From: Crotalaria pallida
Taxonomy: Eukaryota; Streptophyta; Magnoliopsida; Fabales; Fabaceae
DNA: 64,000 nt
Assembly (NCBI GenBank): GCA_037953625.1
Contig: CM075655.1
Span: 125,185,001-125,249,000 of the forward strand
Reading direction: 5' to 3'
In this document: positions 47,451-58,693 of the stretch, in pieces
Numbering within the stretch: the first letter of the stretch is position 1
Layout: each line of letters begins with the position of its first letter
Translations under genes and position numbers: made by a program
The notes under the pieces: model-generated
Told to the model about the DNA's origin: nothing
The model's input: the letters and a program-made list of their open reading frames with translations, nothing else
The model's database searches: none

Positions 47451-47583
47451 CTTAGGGATGAGGATAAAAGTCTTAAAAAAATATTTTTGTATTGAAAGAA
47501 TAAATGTTTAATATTTTAAAAGTTAGTGGGTTAGTTTTTAAGATTCTTTTTCTACTTTTTTACTTCTTATCCTCAGCCTTAAG
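47451..47583. mobile_element. Hairpin MITE of the TTAGGGCTGAGGATAA family (copy 3)
   Basis: CTTAGGGATGAGGATAAAAG at the left and CTTATCCTCAGCCTTAAG at the right form inverted repeats around a 90-bp middle. Confidence 0.65.
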
Positions 47584-47775
47584 TAAACCCTTAAAAATAA
47601 ACAATACCATATATACTAGTAAAATAATATTGCTTTTAGGAAATTATTATTAGATTAAAAAAAATCTCTAAATAATGTAATTGATTTAAATTTAAGTACT
47701 GGTGTTCTTAAATATGCACGGGTTCATTAAAATAAAATATTATTATATTAATAAATTGCCTAACCTAAACAAGAA

Positions 47776-47846
47776 GCACCAGTGGTCTAGTGGTAGAATA
47801 GTACCCTGCCACGGTACAGACCCAGGTTCGATTCCCGGCTGGTGCA
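47776..47846 (+). tRNA. trnG-GCC: tRNA-Gly (GCC)
   Basis: 71-base nuclear tRNA without intron. Acceptor stem GCACCAG (47776-47782) pairs with CTGGTGC (47839-47845), discriminator A. Anticodon stem GTACC/GGTAC at 47801-47805 and 47813-47817; loop CTGCCAC with anticodon GCC at 47808-47810. A box GTGGTCTAGTGGT and B box GGTTCGATTCC are intact. The T stem is CCAGG over CCCGG, so A47824 faces C47836: one mismatch where the usual plant sequence has a G-C pair. CCA is not encoded, as expected. The upstream flank contains CAA motifs (CCTAAACAAGAA). No strong T run follows within the first 10 bases. Confidence 0.93.
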
Positions 47847-48600
47847 GATATTTCTTAATTTTACTTTTCCACAGTATTCGCTGCTTTACATGTGACAGTC
47901 AGTTGTTGTATGCCTTTTTTTTTTTTTTTTAAAGATAAAAATAGCTCAGAGTTTTTAGCATATGATGCAAGGGATAAGATTAGGTTATTGAATTGCTTGA
48001 GTGATTATCACACAATGATGAACATATTTGGACCCTTCTGCTTGCTGCTTTTCGCTTTATATGCATGGTCAGCATGACATATTTGGACCCTTGTGTTATG
48101 TTCGTATCATCAGGTGCATGTTATAACTCTGTAAATAACTCCGTCTACTCTGTTCTAAATATCTCATTGTCGATTTGAGAATTTTTTTATGAATAATCTA
48201 TAAGTACATTTGTAAATATTCATTGTTTAGCCTTGCCCTAATCCCAGTAACCCCTAACCTATATCATCTAAACTTTAGTACACATTAAGAAAAGAAAAAA
48301 AAACCCCCCTACTCTGTTTTACAATTTTACTTGGCATTATTTTTTTATCACGAAGCAGGTAACCATGGCCAATATTAGTTTTATGCAAGTACTTGCCGGT
48401 GGGGATCAACCTCTCAAGCTTGGTAATTTGAAACTGGTGATGTATTCCTATCATGTATTCATTAAGTATCGTCAGGTTTATTTGAGATATTCGTAGATAT
48501 ATTTGGTATGTATCATTTCAAAATTATGTGATTTTTATTTCAATAATTGTGTTTTGTCCTTAATTTTGAGCTTCAACCTTTCATCATAAAGCAATTGTAT

Positions 48601-48646
<46 letters not shown>
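48601..48646. repeat. (TG)n(TA)n microsatellite
   Basis: TG units pass into about 16 TA units. Confidence 0.9.
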
Positions 48647-48649
<3 letters not shown>

Positions 48650-48664
48650 TTTATCAACAAGGTT

Positions 48665-48795
48665 CTACATAGTTGATAGATGACTGAGTTTCTTAAGTAT
48701 GATGTCAGAGACATTCGATTCCTGCTGTAGGTATGAAAAAGTTGAAAATGATTAGTTTTTGGATATCGTCAATTGCTGAAGGATACCTTTGTTGC
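48665..48795 (+). mobile_element. SINE-like sequence, family E
   Basis: GTTGATAGATGACTGAGTTT followed by CTTAAGTATG matches the copy at 26540-26735. It continues with CATTCGATTCCTGC and ends in an A-rich tail (AAAAATAAAATAAAAAAA). Confidence 0.5.
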
Positions 48796-48908
48796 AAAAA
48801 TAAAATAAAAAAATTATTGCATTTATTAATTTTTTTTTTTGCCATATTTGTACTTTAATTTTTTAGAAACTGTCATATTATATATTCGTTCAAAATTTTG
48901 ATATCGTA

Positions 48909-49290
48909 TTCTCTTTCGTTTGAAATATAAGAAAATAAACATAATTTTTTTTTAAATATATACAAAAAAGTTAACTAACATTCTTAAATATTGTTTCATT
49001 TCTCATGCTACTTTTCTAAAATATCCATAAAAAATTAGAGTTAGGACCGGGTGTAAACCAGGTGTAAAAAATTAGAATTAGAGTATAAAAAGTTATGTGA
49101 ATTTTAAGTGATCAAGTTTTACATCTGGTGTCAACAAATCCTAACTCAAAAAGTTATTATCTCATTTAATTTTTGTTCCATTCTCAATAATACTTTCTTA
49201 AAATATCGCTATTTTTTATAAATTTTAAAAATTAAATACAATCCAATGATTTCTTTAATTTTTTTTAGTTAGCGTATTTTTTTTCTTCTT
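48909..49290. mobile_element. Decayed Stowaway with a nested foldback at 49040-49144
   Basis: The left end CTCTTTCGTTTGAAATATAA and the interior match the family. It is interrupted by a 105-bp foldback with arms GTTAGGACCGGGTGTAAACC and its partial inverse GGTGTCAACAAATCCTAAC. The Stowaway text resumes after it (TTATCTCATTTAATTTTTGT). Confidence 0.55.
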
Positions 49291-49522
49291 TTTTTTTACA
49301 CACAAGTAAATCATAACCGTGCTGGTGTAATACAGGGACCAACCCATATTGGTACTGTATAATTAATTGGACGCATTCATATGTGATATGTCCAAGGACA
49401 ACCACTACCGAAACCAACTCATGAACATTTAATATTGCCCATTTGGATGATGACTAATTTTTCAACTTGCAATTATTAATTTTTATTAGTGATTCTTTTT
49501 TAAGGGGAAGGAGAAACACATA

Positions 49523-49795
49523 TTCCCTCCAATATCAATTACAAGCAACTAAAAACATTTCATTAATGATTTCAAATATAAACAAAATTTAATTACCTTT
49601 TCTATTTTCAATACAAACATTCCTGGAATATCTCAATAGAGTGATTGTATCATTTAATTTTTATTTTATTCCCAATACATGTTTCCTAAAGTACTCTATT
49701 TTTTTTATCATTTCAAGAAAATTAAATACACCCAACTAATTTCTTTAATAAGTGTGAAATTAGTTTTTTTGACTTATAATTGAGACCAGAGGGAA
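49523..49795. mobile_element. Stowaway MITE
   Basis: 273 bp, ends TTCCCTCCAATATCAATTAC and TATAATTGAGACCAGAGGGA, TA on both sides. Confidence 0.82.
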
Positions 49796-49840
49796 TATAG
49801 CTTTATCAACTAAATTAATTTTGGGGTGCCCTTTCTAATA

Positions 49841-50070
49841 CTCTCTCCGGTCCTATTTATAAGACTTTATTTCAATTTTCAATAGCATTTAATTACTTCT
49901 TTCACCAAATACGTCTATCAAGTCAACACTTTTTAGAGTTCCAATACTAATTATAGGGGTAGTTTTGAAAAAATATATTAAATTTTCACATTTTCAATAC
50001 CACTAACAAATTTAATCACTCTCCTTGGTGGAAGTGAAAAACCTGGTCTTATAAATAGGATCGGAAGGAG
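49841..50070. mobile_element. Stowaway MITE
   Basis: 230 bp, ends CTCTCTCCGGTCCTATTTAT and ATAAATAGGATCGGAAGGAG, TA on both sides. Confidence 0.85.
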
Positions 50071-50848
50071 TATTAATCATGATAACCAGTTACATATTTC
50101 ATCCATAAATATAGTCACAAAGTATTGCTTATTAGTTATTACAGTACTTATTCTTGTTAGAGTTTTTTCTTAAAGTCATAAACAACGAGTATTAAAATAT
50201 GATGAACACTACTGTATAAGATTAGTACAAGTGTATCTATATCTCTTAAATGCTGTAGATTTTTTCTTTACAAATAATAAAATATTTTTCATGCACACAG
50301 TAGGATTCAATTTCTAACATCATGCTTGCAAAATTATTATCCACCAACTATGGTAAATTTTATTAGTGCACCATAAAAATATTATGAATATGCATGTATA
50401 TGTAATTAGTGTTATACGAGAGGTAAATTCTTAACAGAAACCTGTCACATATAGACCAAGTTATTAACAATGCCTTTTCGCGTCATGCAAAATCAAAGCA
50501 CTACTTAGTAGTTAGTACTTTGATACGCCAGCTGTTTGATAGTGGTGGATTTTTGTTATTGTAAACGACATGTATTATTTACCAATTGAAGGCAATTCTT
50601 CTTTAATTAACAAGTATATATTTTTCGTACATTCTCGAGAATTCGAAACTGAAACATTTATTAGTTAAATTCAAACAACTTTCATTTTTTTTTAAAAAAA
50701 AAAGGTTAGAACAACTTTTACCGGTTGAGCAACATGCTTGTTGTTTTGACCGTGGTAAATTGGTATGACATGTGGTGAGTGGCATGCGACAATGAGGAGT
50801 GGAGGTGTTAGTTTCTTTCAAAATTCAAACTGTTACTCATAAAAGTAA

Positions 50849-51786
50849 GAGTATGCACAACAGAGTTTGAAGAGAGTATGGTAAAGAATTAAGTTTAGAT
50901 TTTCTTTCGACTCTCTCAAGAATATGCTAATCTTCAAAATGTGGTAGAAAGTCTTAAGTTGAATATGTAAAATAACATACTCAACTTAAGACTTTGTGGG
51001 AGCTGTTTTTTATCCTTTTCTTCCTTTTTTACTTTATAAGATCCCAATAAACAAATAATAATAATAATAAATAAATATTATTAGCAATAAATAAATGATG
51101 ATAACAATAAATAATAACAATTACAAATAATAATAATAATAATACTTTTATAAAAAATAAAAATTATATTTTTAAATATATACTTTTTATCTTTTATTCT
51201 TAAATATATTGTCTTGTTATGAAAAAATAAATAAATAAAAATACATATTTTTATATTCAAATAAATAAATAATAAATAATTTGAAATCAATAGCCGTTTA
51301 AGGATATACATCCAAAATCATAGGCGACTTCGTAATCGTACGCAATATTATCAATTGCAAACAAATTTAATGGAGTATTTGTGCAACATTTTGGAGGACA
51401 AGAAGGAAGTGTTAATTAAATTATAATAATTTGAATTATACTGTATTTTTTATGTACTTTACAATTTTTAGTAGGTACCATTAATTATAATAATGTTAAC
51501 TTTTATTTAATTTTAATATTTAAATATTATTTATAATTATTTTTATAAATTCTACGTAATTAATATTATTGATCAATAATATTATAAAAGCATTCTTGAA
51601 ATAAAATTGTGTATAAAAGTATATGATGATGTAATATTGATGCATGTTTGGTGAGTCTGGTGTTAAGACTCCGTTATGGTAGAAAATATGAAAAGTCTGA
51701 AGTTGAGTATGATAGCAAAATGATGATGTAATGTTAATCTGTCAGAGTCTGGTGAGTCTTAAGTTAAAACTCTGTTGTGGATGTCC
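50849..51786. mobile_element. PIF/Harbinger-type non-autonomous element
   Basis: 938 bp flanked by TAA (50846-50848 and 51787-51789). The terminal repeats are GAGTATGCACAACAGAGTTT and the mirrored AAACTCTGTTGTGGATGTCC. The 3-bp TAA target is typical of PIF/Harbinger. Inside, AAGTCTTAAGTTGA-loop-TCAACTTAAGACTT at about 50951-50993 forms a strong hairpin. No transposase is present. Confidence 0.75.
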
Positions 51787-51797
51787 TAATAAGAGAC

Positions 51798-52082
51798 TCA
51801 CTTGGGTCCGTCCTATATATAAAAGATTCTTTTTGGGATTTTTATTTTGGTCCTATTTATAAAACCCAATTTTAATTTTCAATTGCATTCAATTACTTTT
51901 TTTTTCTCAGATACCATTATTAACTTTAACACTTTTTAGAGTCTCAATAATAATAATTATAAGTGTAGTTTTGAAAAAGTATATCAAATTTTCATATTTC
52001 TAATGTCATTAACAAGTTTAACTACCTTTTTTGGTAGAAGAAAAAAATTCTAAAATGATCATATAAATAAGACCGGAGAAAG
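51798..52082. mobile_element. Stowaway-type MITE, left end worn
   Basis: The right end ATAAATAAGACCGGAGAAAG is followed by TA. The left end (GGTCCGTCCTATATATAAAA) is degenerate. It begins just after the PIF/Harbinger-type element. Confidence 0.65.
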
Positions 52083-52219
52083 TATTTCTTATGACTTTAA
52101 AGTTAGACATTTACTTTGTTAAAATAGGCGATAACACAATAATTAGCACAAGTAACTTCTCCTTTATTATTCACAAAGGAGAAGGTATCTAACTTTGATG
52201 TCATTTTGAGTTATATTCA

Positions 52220-52482
52220 CTCCATTCCCTTTTTAACACCCTTTTAGAATTTTTCTTTTTAATAAGGAAGGTAGTTAAATTTGTTAGTTTCATTGAAAAT
52301 ATGAAAATTTAATATACTTTTTCAAAATTATTTATATAATTATTTTTGAGACTCTAAAAAGAATAAGTTAATAGGGGTGTTTGTGAAAAAATAATTAAAT
52401 ACTATTGAACATTGAAATAAGATTTTATAAATAGAATCAAAATAAAACTTTAAAAAATTTTTATAAATAAGACCAAAATGAG
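52220..52482. mobile_element. Stowaway-type MITE, degenerate
   Basis: CTCCATTCCCTTTTTAACAC at the left and ATAAATAAGACCAAAATGAG at the right are worn inverted ends; the interior is the complement-side version of the family. Confidence 0.6.
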
Positions 52483-53029
52483 TAGAAATTTACAAATAAA
52501 GATACATTTATAAAACATTTGAAAAATTAAACTTTTAATACCTGCAACATTGTGTATTTAATTTTTCAGTGTTTTTTTTTTAATTTTTAATTTGTTAACA
52601 TTTATATGAATTGGGATTAAACAAACCTTATTTCTTGTCAACCTTTATTCTTTTCATCAACTGACATGAGACTAGCACATGGACCTCCCATATTTCTCAT
52701 TTCATGGGCCCATCACGGAACACCTACAAACCCATCGCGAAAATGAAAGAGTCCTACAATCGAAACCCATGATTCAGTAACGAATCTCAATTTTAATATG
52801 AAAAGTTTAAAATGTTTTTTATTAAAAAAATTATTGAATTATGAATCTAAAAATTATTCATGAACCCCGTTTAGTTTTTGGGGTGGGAGAACTGTGGTGG
52901 ATTAGAGATTTGATGGAGGGGTGGTTGTGGGAGAAGATGGGTTGTTACAAGGGGCGGGGGTGAGAACAAATGGAAAGGGAAAGGGAGGGAAAACGCAAAA
53001 AAAGGAAAGAGAATTTAGAATGAAAGAGG

Positions 53030-53033
<4 letters not shown>

Positions 53034-53079
<46 letters not shown>

Positions 53080-53080
53080 T
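53034..53080. repeat. (ATT)n microsatellite
   Basis: About 15 ATT units. They make a run of isoleucines in one frame that is not a real protein. Confidence 0.9.
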
Positions 53081-53524
53081 ATTTATTTTTTTTAAAAAAA
53101 GGGGATTTAGCAATATAAAATAGAGTTCAAATTTCATAACTCAAAATGAAACGAATGAAAACAACTCCAAACCACTATTTATGTTGGAATACACAAAAGA
53201 TTTTGCCGATTACGCTTATGCTTTCTTATCGATTTACGCCATTTTTTTTTTGTTGGTTCACAATACAATGTGTTTGCATGTAACGAAAATAAAGCAAAAG
53301 ACGGATTACCCTTTGCTTGATTTGTGGCCAAGTATACGGTATAGGTATTGGCCTGTTGGGTTCCAATTACATGATCCTTTCACCCAAAAAGTTGTATATA
53401 CATGATCAAAGTGACAAGCGGCTTTCAATCTAATTGCCAGTAATTTTATATAAAAAAAACTCGTCCGAAAAAAGATATTCAATAATATTGTAAAAATATT
53501 CGAGATCAACTTTGTTGTTAATAT

Positions 53525-53743
53525 TTTGTTGGTAAATACTCTTTGGCCAATATCACATGTCCTCAAGGACACCTTTAATACCAAGGAACCCGGAACCCTT
53601 GAGACTAATCTTGCACAAGGTCGCGTTCGCATGCCTAGCGGGATGCGTTAACCGGGAATCGAATCTGAGACTTCTTAGTCTCATGCCCCATTTCCAAATT
53701 CTCAACTTGGCAGAATCATTTGAGTCAACCCTCGTTGCTTTTC
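53525..53743 (-). mobile_element. SINE, family F, with target duplication
   Basis: Minus-strand copy flanked by GTTGTTAATAT at 53514-53524 and 53744-53754. Inverse B box GGGAATCGAATC at 53656-53667 and inverse head (GACTCAAATGATTCTGCC on the minus strand). The body contains AAGGTCGCGTTCGC and the 3' side CCAATATCACATGTCCTC. Same family as 57240-57447. Confidence 0.85.
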
Positions 53744-53754
53744 GTTGTTAATAT

Positions 53755-55922
53755 GTATCCTCGGTGAAAATGAAGGGTATAATATAATTTTTTTTTTTAT
53801 AAAAAAAGAAGGCGATAATTTTCTCCTATACTACTTCCAGACATATCAACGCTCCGCATATTCTTGTTATTGTACAAAGGGGGCCAGGAATCGCATTCTC
53901 TAAAAAGATGAAATCAGTAGATAAGGATATGCACGTCATTGATTGAGCAGTTGTGGCCATGAAAGAATTTTATCCCATAAATATCTGAAATAATATGGCC
54001 TTCAATTCCTGGTTTCCTGCTCATGCACATGGATATAGGAAAATGCGGATGCTGTAGTATACTATCTAGCTATCAATGCATGGGAAACTGATTAACAGAT
54101 GGGTTGCATGGACTTTATAGATTTGCTGAATTATTAAGCCAATTATTAAAGGCCTACTCAAACAATAAACTTGTTAATAAGTATGCATCATCATTTTTAT
54201 TTGTGACTGGATTAGACGGTATGGTTTACATAAGTAGCGTATACATATCGTGTTTTGTTATTTAAATTGATCAGACCTTAACATTCAAGTTAAAGAAACA
54301 ATTTGAAATCAAGCAAGGTAGATTATTCCTCCAATATGCAAGGGAGTAATATTTATAAAATACTCGTAATTTATGTTCATTGAATATGACCCAATATATC
54401 TCTGGTAATTAACAAGTTACAGTAACTAGACTGATGTTGGATTTGAGAGGGATTTTATCTATCGCATATAATTAAATTATACTATCTTTTAGTTGGACGA
54501 AGGTACAATTAAAGACACCAAGCTTATTAGCAGATCAAGCAAGTGACATTGACTTTCAGATTATATAATCAGATACAGGTTATTACAATCTAATTAATTG
54601 AAACATATCTTGCACAAGCTATAAGCTCGATAACAAATCTGTCAAGTCTTTAACAAAACTCAAATTAATTTATGTTCAATTTGATCTCTCTCGATTAACC
54701 AAGCTGATCCAAATTCAAATCAATAAGAGAAACTGCAGATATTGAGTCAAATTTAGCAAGTGGTGCGGCTCTTAGTTTGAAATCGATATTATATCGATAT
54801 TTTTTCAACAATCAAGTTCCTGCAATCAAATATATATACACCACAGAATAATTTTGCAGATATGTTTACGGGCTCAACAACACATAGAATATACATGTTG
54901 ATGCAAACTATACAATTAACCTCACTGTTCATTTATGCATTTCATCAAACACATAATAACACAATTTTAATGGAATCAATATCAAATCAAAATTAAAATA
55001 ATTAGGAAACGTCAATTGTAATGGAGGCATTTCATCAAACACATAACACATTGCATTTTGTTGCTCATTTCAATTTTATCACCTATAACACCCATTCTAA
55101 TGCAATGTGCTAGTGTTTGTGAATGTGGATTTATGTCTCCCACGTTAGTACTTCACGGAACCAGATAGATGAAAGAACTAATTCCAAATTTGTGAACTTT
55201 GCACGGACTAAAACTTTGCAAAAAAAAAAAAAAGTAGAGACTAAATGCAAAATTGATCTTATTTTCAGGGACCAAAAAGCGAAATAACCGTAAAAAAATA
55301 TATTTTCCCCATCGGTCAACAAAAAGAACTCATGCAAAAGAAATAATTTTCCACATCGGTTGACAGTGAAAATTAATGAAAAAACATTGGGATTTTCCGC
55401 ATCGGGTTTTTAAAGTCATAAAAAACCGATGCGGAGAAAGCTAATACGAAAAGTTAAGTAAAGATATTTTTTAAACTTGTATAAATGATGACACATGTGA
55501 TAAATTTAATCTAGTGAGATAAGTTAGAAATGAGCATGGTAAGATAATCCAAATTTTCCTTATATTCTCACACATTCATAACAGTATTGAAGTTACCCTC
55601 ATGCCTCATGGCACTATTATTATCATCACCACATCATTAGTGTTATTTTTATCTAGTGTGCCCCAAATATTAAACAAGATAATAGTTATCTGCTCATATC
55701 TTATATATTATGATTTTATTTTGCTCTCTGTATATCATATTTTTATGTTATCTTGACCATCAAACAAACCCTAAAAAATTAATTTTTTTCCGGGAATTAG
55801 AATGAGTGCTAGGCCGCAAGCAAACATAGATATATATACTCACTCAATTCTTATTTATTTGTCCCATTATAAAAATACACATTTTAAAAAATATAGTGAT
55901 TACCTTGATTTTCAATAAATTA
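53755..55922. other. Intergenic region without recognised gene
   Basis: AT-rich. A small palindrome with CCGCATCGG and CCGATGCGG lies at 55397-55436, with related TTTTCCACATCGGTTGAC text at 55348-55365; this may be a worn foldback repeat. Nothing else was identified. Confidence 0.6.
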
Positions 55923-56480
55923 AGACTTAAATGTGATTTGTCCCTATAAATGTATGTAGTTTTGAAATTCGTCATTGCAAAAATGTTTTTTTTTTGTTTT
56001 ATTCCCTACATTTTTATGTTATTTTGGTTTTGATCTCTAACGTTAATTTTAGATTAAAATTGCTGATGTGGATTAGCGGGAATCATGTAATCAGTGCCAC
56101 GTCAACAAAATGTGTGGCTTTCAGCGACAAAAATCAAGAAAACTTAATTACTTTAATTTTGAGGTACTAATAAAAGCAAGATTTGCTTTTTTAGGGATTA
56201 AAATCAAAAGAACTTAATTTTAGGGGACTAAAAATCAAAATAATCTAATTTTAAAGGGCCAAAATCAAAATTAGTTTTTTTTTTTAAATATTAAAGTCGT
56301 TATTGCCACGTGTTGTTGACGTGACATTGCCCATGTGGAACCGGTTTTGCCGCTTTAACATCAGGGATCAAAATCAAAATAACGTAAAAATGTAGGGACC
56401 AAAATCAAAGAATTATTTTTGCAATGACAAATTTCAAAATCACATACATTTATATCAACTAAAATCATATTTTAATCACA
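55923..56480. mobile_element. Foldback Mutator-like MITE
   Basis: 558 bp between perfect 9-bp duplications AATAAATTA (55914-55922 and 56481-56489). The inverted arms are about 200 bp each; they start AGACTTAAATGTGATTT on the left and the mirrored TGTGATTAAAATATGATTT on the right. Shared blocks inside include TTTTGCAATGACAAATTTCA and TTGACGTG-type text near the loop. No coding capacity. Confidence 0.85.
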
Positions 56481-56628
56481 AATAAATTATATTTTTCCTC
56501 AATATATCATTTGTCTAAAATGTAATCATTTATACTTTTTTTATTATTTTCGTAAATCAAGACTCTATTAAATAAAAACTAACTAGAAAAATAGAAATTA
56601 ATATATTATTAAATTTTCAAATGAGATA

Positions 56629-56629
<1 letters not shown>

Positions 56630-56662
<33 letters not shown>
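56630..56662. repeat. (TA)n microsatellite
   Basis: About 16 TA units, next to a SINE-like fragment (GGGTTCGATTCCTTATGAAT at 56683-56702). Confidence 0.9.
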
Positions 56663-56667
<5 letters not shown>

Positions 56668-56815
56668 TACAAGCGAGATCTCGGGTTCGATTCCTTATGA
56701 ATGCAGAAAATTCATGTTGAGAGACTTATTTGCCATAATCAGGCACGCGACCCGTATCGGATCTGGATGCACCTAGTAATAATACTTGAAGAACCGGATG
56801 AACAACAAAAAAAAA
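56663..56815 (+). mobile_element. SINE 3' portion
   Basis: Begins near a B box (GGGTTCGATTCC at 56683-56694), then ATGCAGAAAATTCATGTTGA, a GCGACCCGTATCGGATCTGG block and an A-rich tail at 56806-56815. The A-box half has been replaced by the TA run. Confidence 0.6.
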
Positions 56816-57239
56816 ATACCAAAACATATAAATAATTACGATGGGAGTAAGTCATTGCCCCAAGCATTTTAAGAGTGGTAGGAAACTATTACCCTAAATC
56901 ATACCCTAAAGCATATTCCATACATGGTCCAGATGTCATTTTCACCTTTAACACTCCCTTTACCTATAATACTCCTTCATCTATTATTTATAAGGTTTTT
57001 TTTTTTTAAAAAAAAATCAATTCTATTTATATATTGTTTTGCATTTTTTAGGAAATATTTATTATTATTATATTTATTCTTTATTTAGTAATATAAAATA
57101 ATATATTTTAAAATTTTTTAATACAATTTAAGAAATTAAAATTATAATATTAATTTATATCTTTTAATTTTTTAAAAATATAATTTATAACATAGTTAAA
57201 TACGATCAATAACAAAGATTAGAAGCAGTAGTTCGAACC

Positions 57240-57447
57240 AATCAACGAGGGTTGGTTCAAGTGGTGCGGTTCTGTCAACTTGAAAATTTAGGAATACTAA
57301 GAAGTCTCAGATTCGATTCCCGGTTAACACACCTCGCTGAGAGAGACATAGAAACGCGACCTTGTGTAGGATCAGTCTCAAGGATTCTCTGATATTAAAG
57401 GTGCTCTTGAGAACACATGTGATACTGACCAAGAATAAAAAAAAAAG
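57240..57447 (+). mobile_element. SINE, family F
   Basis: Plus-strand copy with head GGGTTGGTTCAAGTGGTGCG, B box AGATTCGATTCCCGG, the block AACGCGACCTTGTG and an A-rich tail at 57437-57447. A weak, diverged direct repeat (AGCAGTAGTTC and AACAGTTGTTC) flanks it. Same family as 53525-53743, opposite orientation. Confidence 0.8.
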
Positions 57448-57490
57448 AAACAGTTGTTCAATTATCATGGTATAAATATATTTTTCACAT

Positions 57491-57505
57491 CCCCCCCCCC
57501 CCCCC
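57491..57505 (+). repeat. Poly-C tract
   Basis: Fifteen C residues in AT-rich DNA, 44 bases after a SINE tail. Confidence 0.8.
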
Positions 57506-58182
57506 ACTCTCTGTTTTTTTGAAGTATATATGAATCATCAGATATCCTATTGCATTCACTAATCAAACTTATGGCTGTAAGTGATCCAGTCCCGGATCGC
57601 GAGACCGGTCGGATTGAATCGGACCGAACCGAAAAATATGGTCCAGACTGATATCATGGTCTGATCCGGTCTTAAAATTTCTAGACCATTCTACTATTCT
57701 CGCCTTCTGCTCGCACCGACGAGAACCACCACCCTCCACTCGACCCACCTTCTAATCGCACCTCCGTCTTCTCGCCACCGCCCTTTGCATAATAATAAGT
57801 TCTCACTTCCAGTTCCAGGTTAGTATTTTTTACTTTCTTTAGTTATTTCAATTAAATTTTATTAAATTTTTATTTCTATAGCCTAAATACATTGGACTGG
57901 ATCGGACCGTTCATGAACGGTTCGGTCTGATCTTTGCATATGAAAAACTTTGGAACCAGACCGGACCGAACCACATTAATTTAATCGGTCCGATCCCTAA
58001 AGTTCATTAAAGACCGGACCAGACCAAACCATTACACACCTAATCAAACTTATTCGGATTAAGATTCACGGACTTCATAATTTAGTATGGTGTGATTAGA
58101 CTAATTTGGAGAATCTATATATACCATGAAAACCTACACCCTAAAGTAATATATTGATATGTGTTAAGATACATATTAAAAA
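57506..58182. other. Unassigned stretch with CCGGAC-type motifs
   Basis: The region 57580-58045 repeatedly contains GGACCG, GGTCCG and ACCGGAC motifs on both strands (for example GATCGGACCGTTC at 57901 and CGGACCGAACC at 57962), giving patchy self-complementarity. It may be a worn inverted-repeat transposon; boundaries cannot be set. Confidence 0.4.
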
Positions 58183-58693
58183 GCTTATTTATGTCTTCAG
58201 TTCCTGAAAGTTGGGTTATTTTGATTTTGGTTCCTAAATTTTTTTTTTGACCTTGACTTATCTTTAATTGTTTTAAAAAATTGGTTTTAGTCCATACCGC
58301 CAGGAAAAATCTGTTAACTGCTAATGTGTCTGCCGAAAGTCCACATCGGCATATACGTGTGCAAATATTACGTGTCACTGATAGGATGACGTGGATGATC
58401 TGGATCCGCATGAGCAAAAGGATCAAAGTCGAACCCAAATATGTTTGTACATTGAACTTTGACCCTTTTGCTCATATATATCCGGATCATCCACATCATC
58501 GTACCGGTGGCAGCACACGTGTATGCTGGTATGGAGTTTCATTAACCACATTCGCAAATAACGAATTTTTCCTAACGGCAATGATTAAAACCAAAATTTT
58601 AAAACAATTAAGGATGAGTCAATGTCAAAAAAACTTTTAGGAACCAAAATCAAAACACTCTCAACTTGTAGAGACTAAAAACATACATAAGCC
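58183..58693. mobile_element. Foldback Mutator-like MITE
   Basis: 511 bp between perfect 9-bp duplications TATTAAAAA (58174-58182 and 58694-58702). The ends GCTTATTTATGTC and (mirrored) GGCTTATGTATGTT match the element at 60296. The arms of roughly 240 bp meet around 58430. The overlapping open frames on both strands are by-products of the inverted arms. Confidence 0.85.

Larger units (their letters stand above)
42368..47775. other. MITE-dense intergenic region downstream of the LRR gene
   Basis: No functional protein gene supported apart from a doubtful reading frame at 46700-47032. It holds at least five Stowaway copies, three related hairpin MITEs, a palindrome at 43059-43210, a GC-rich repeat at 45040-45135 that resembles 24725-24945, and an RNase H pseudogene. 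The stretch 42780-43050 is unassigned. Confidence 0.7.
47847..53524. other. Intergenic region dominated by MITEs
   Basis: No gene supported. It contains a family E SINE-like copy, a decayed Stowaway with a nested insert, four further Stowaways, a PIF/Harbinger-type element and an (ATT)n repeat. The segment 50080-50840 is unassigned. Confidence 0.7.

Noticed and set aside
47702..47932. 76-residue frame crossing the tRNA-Gly gene
   Set aside because: The tRNA gene explains the sequence; the frame is accidental.
52921..53118. 65-residue frame with poly-isoleucine
   Set aside because: Produced by an (ATT)n microsatellite.
58115..58640. 107- and 119-residue frames on opposite strands
   Set aside because: Overlap inside a foldback element; composition follows the repeat.
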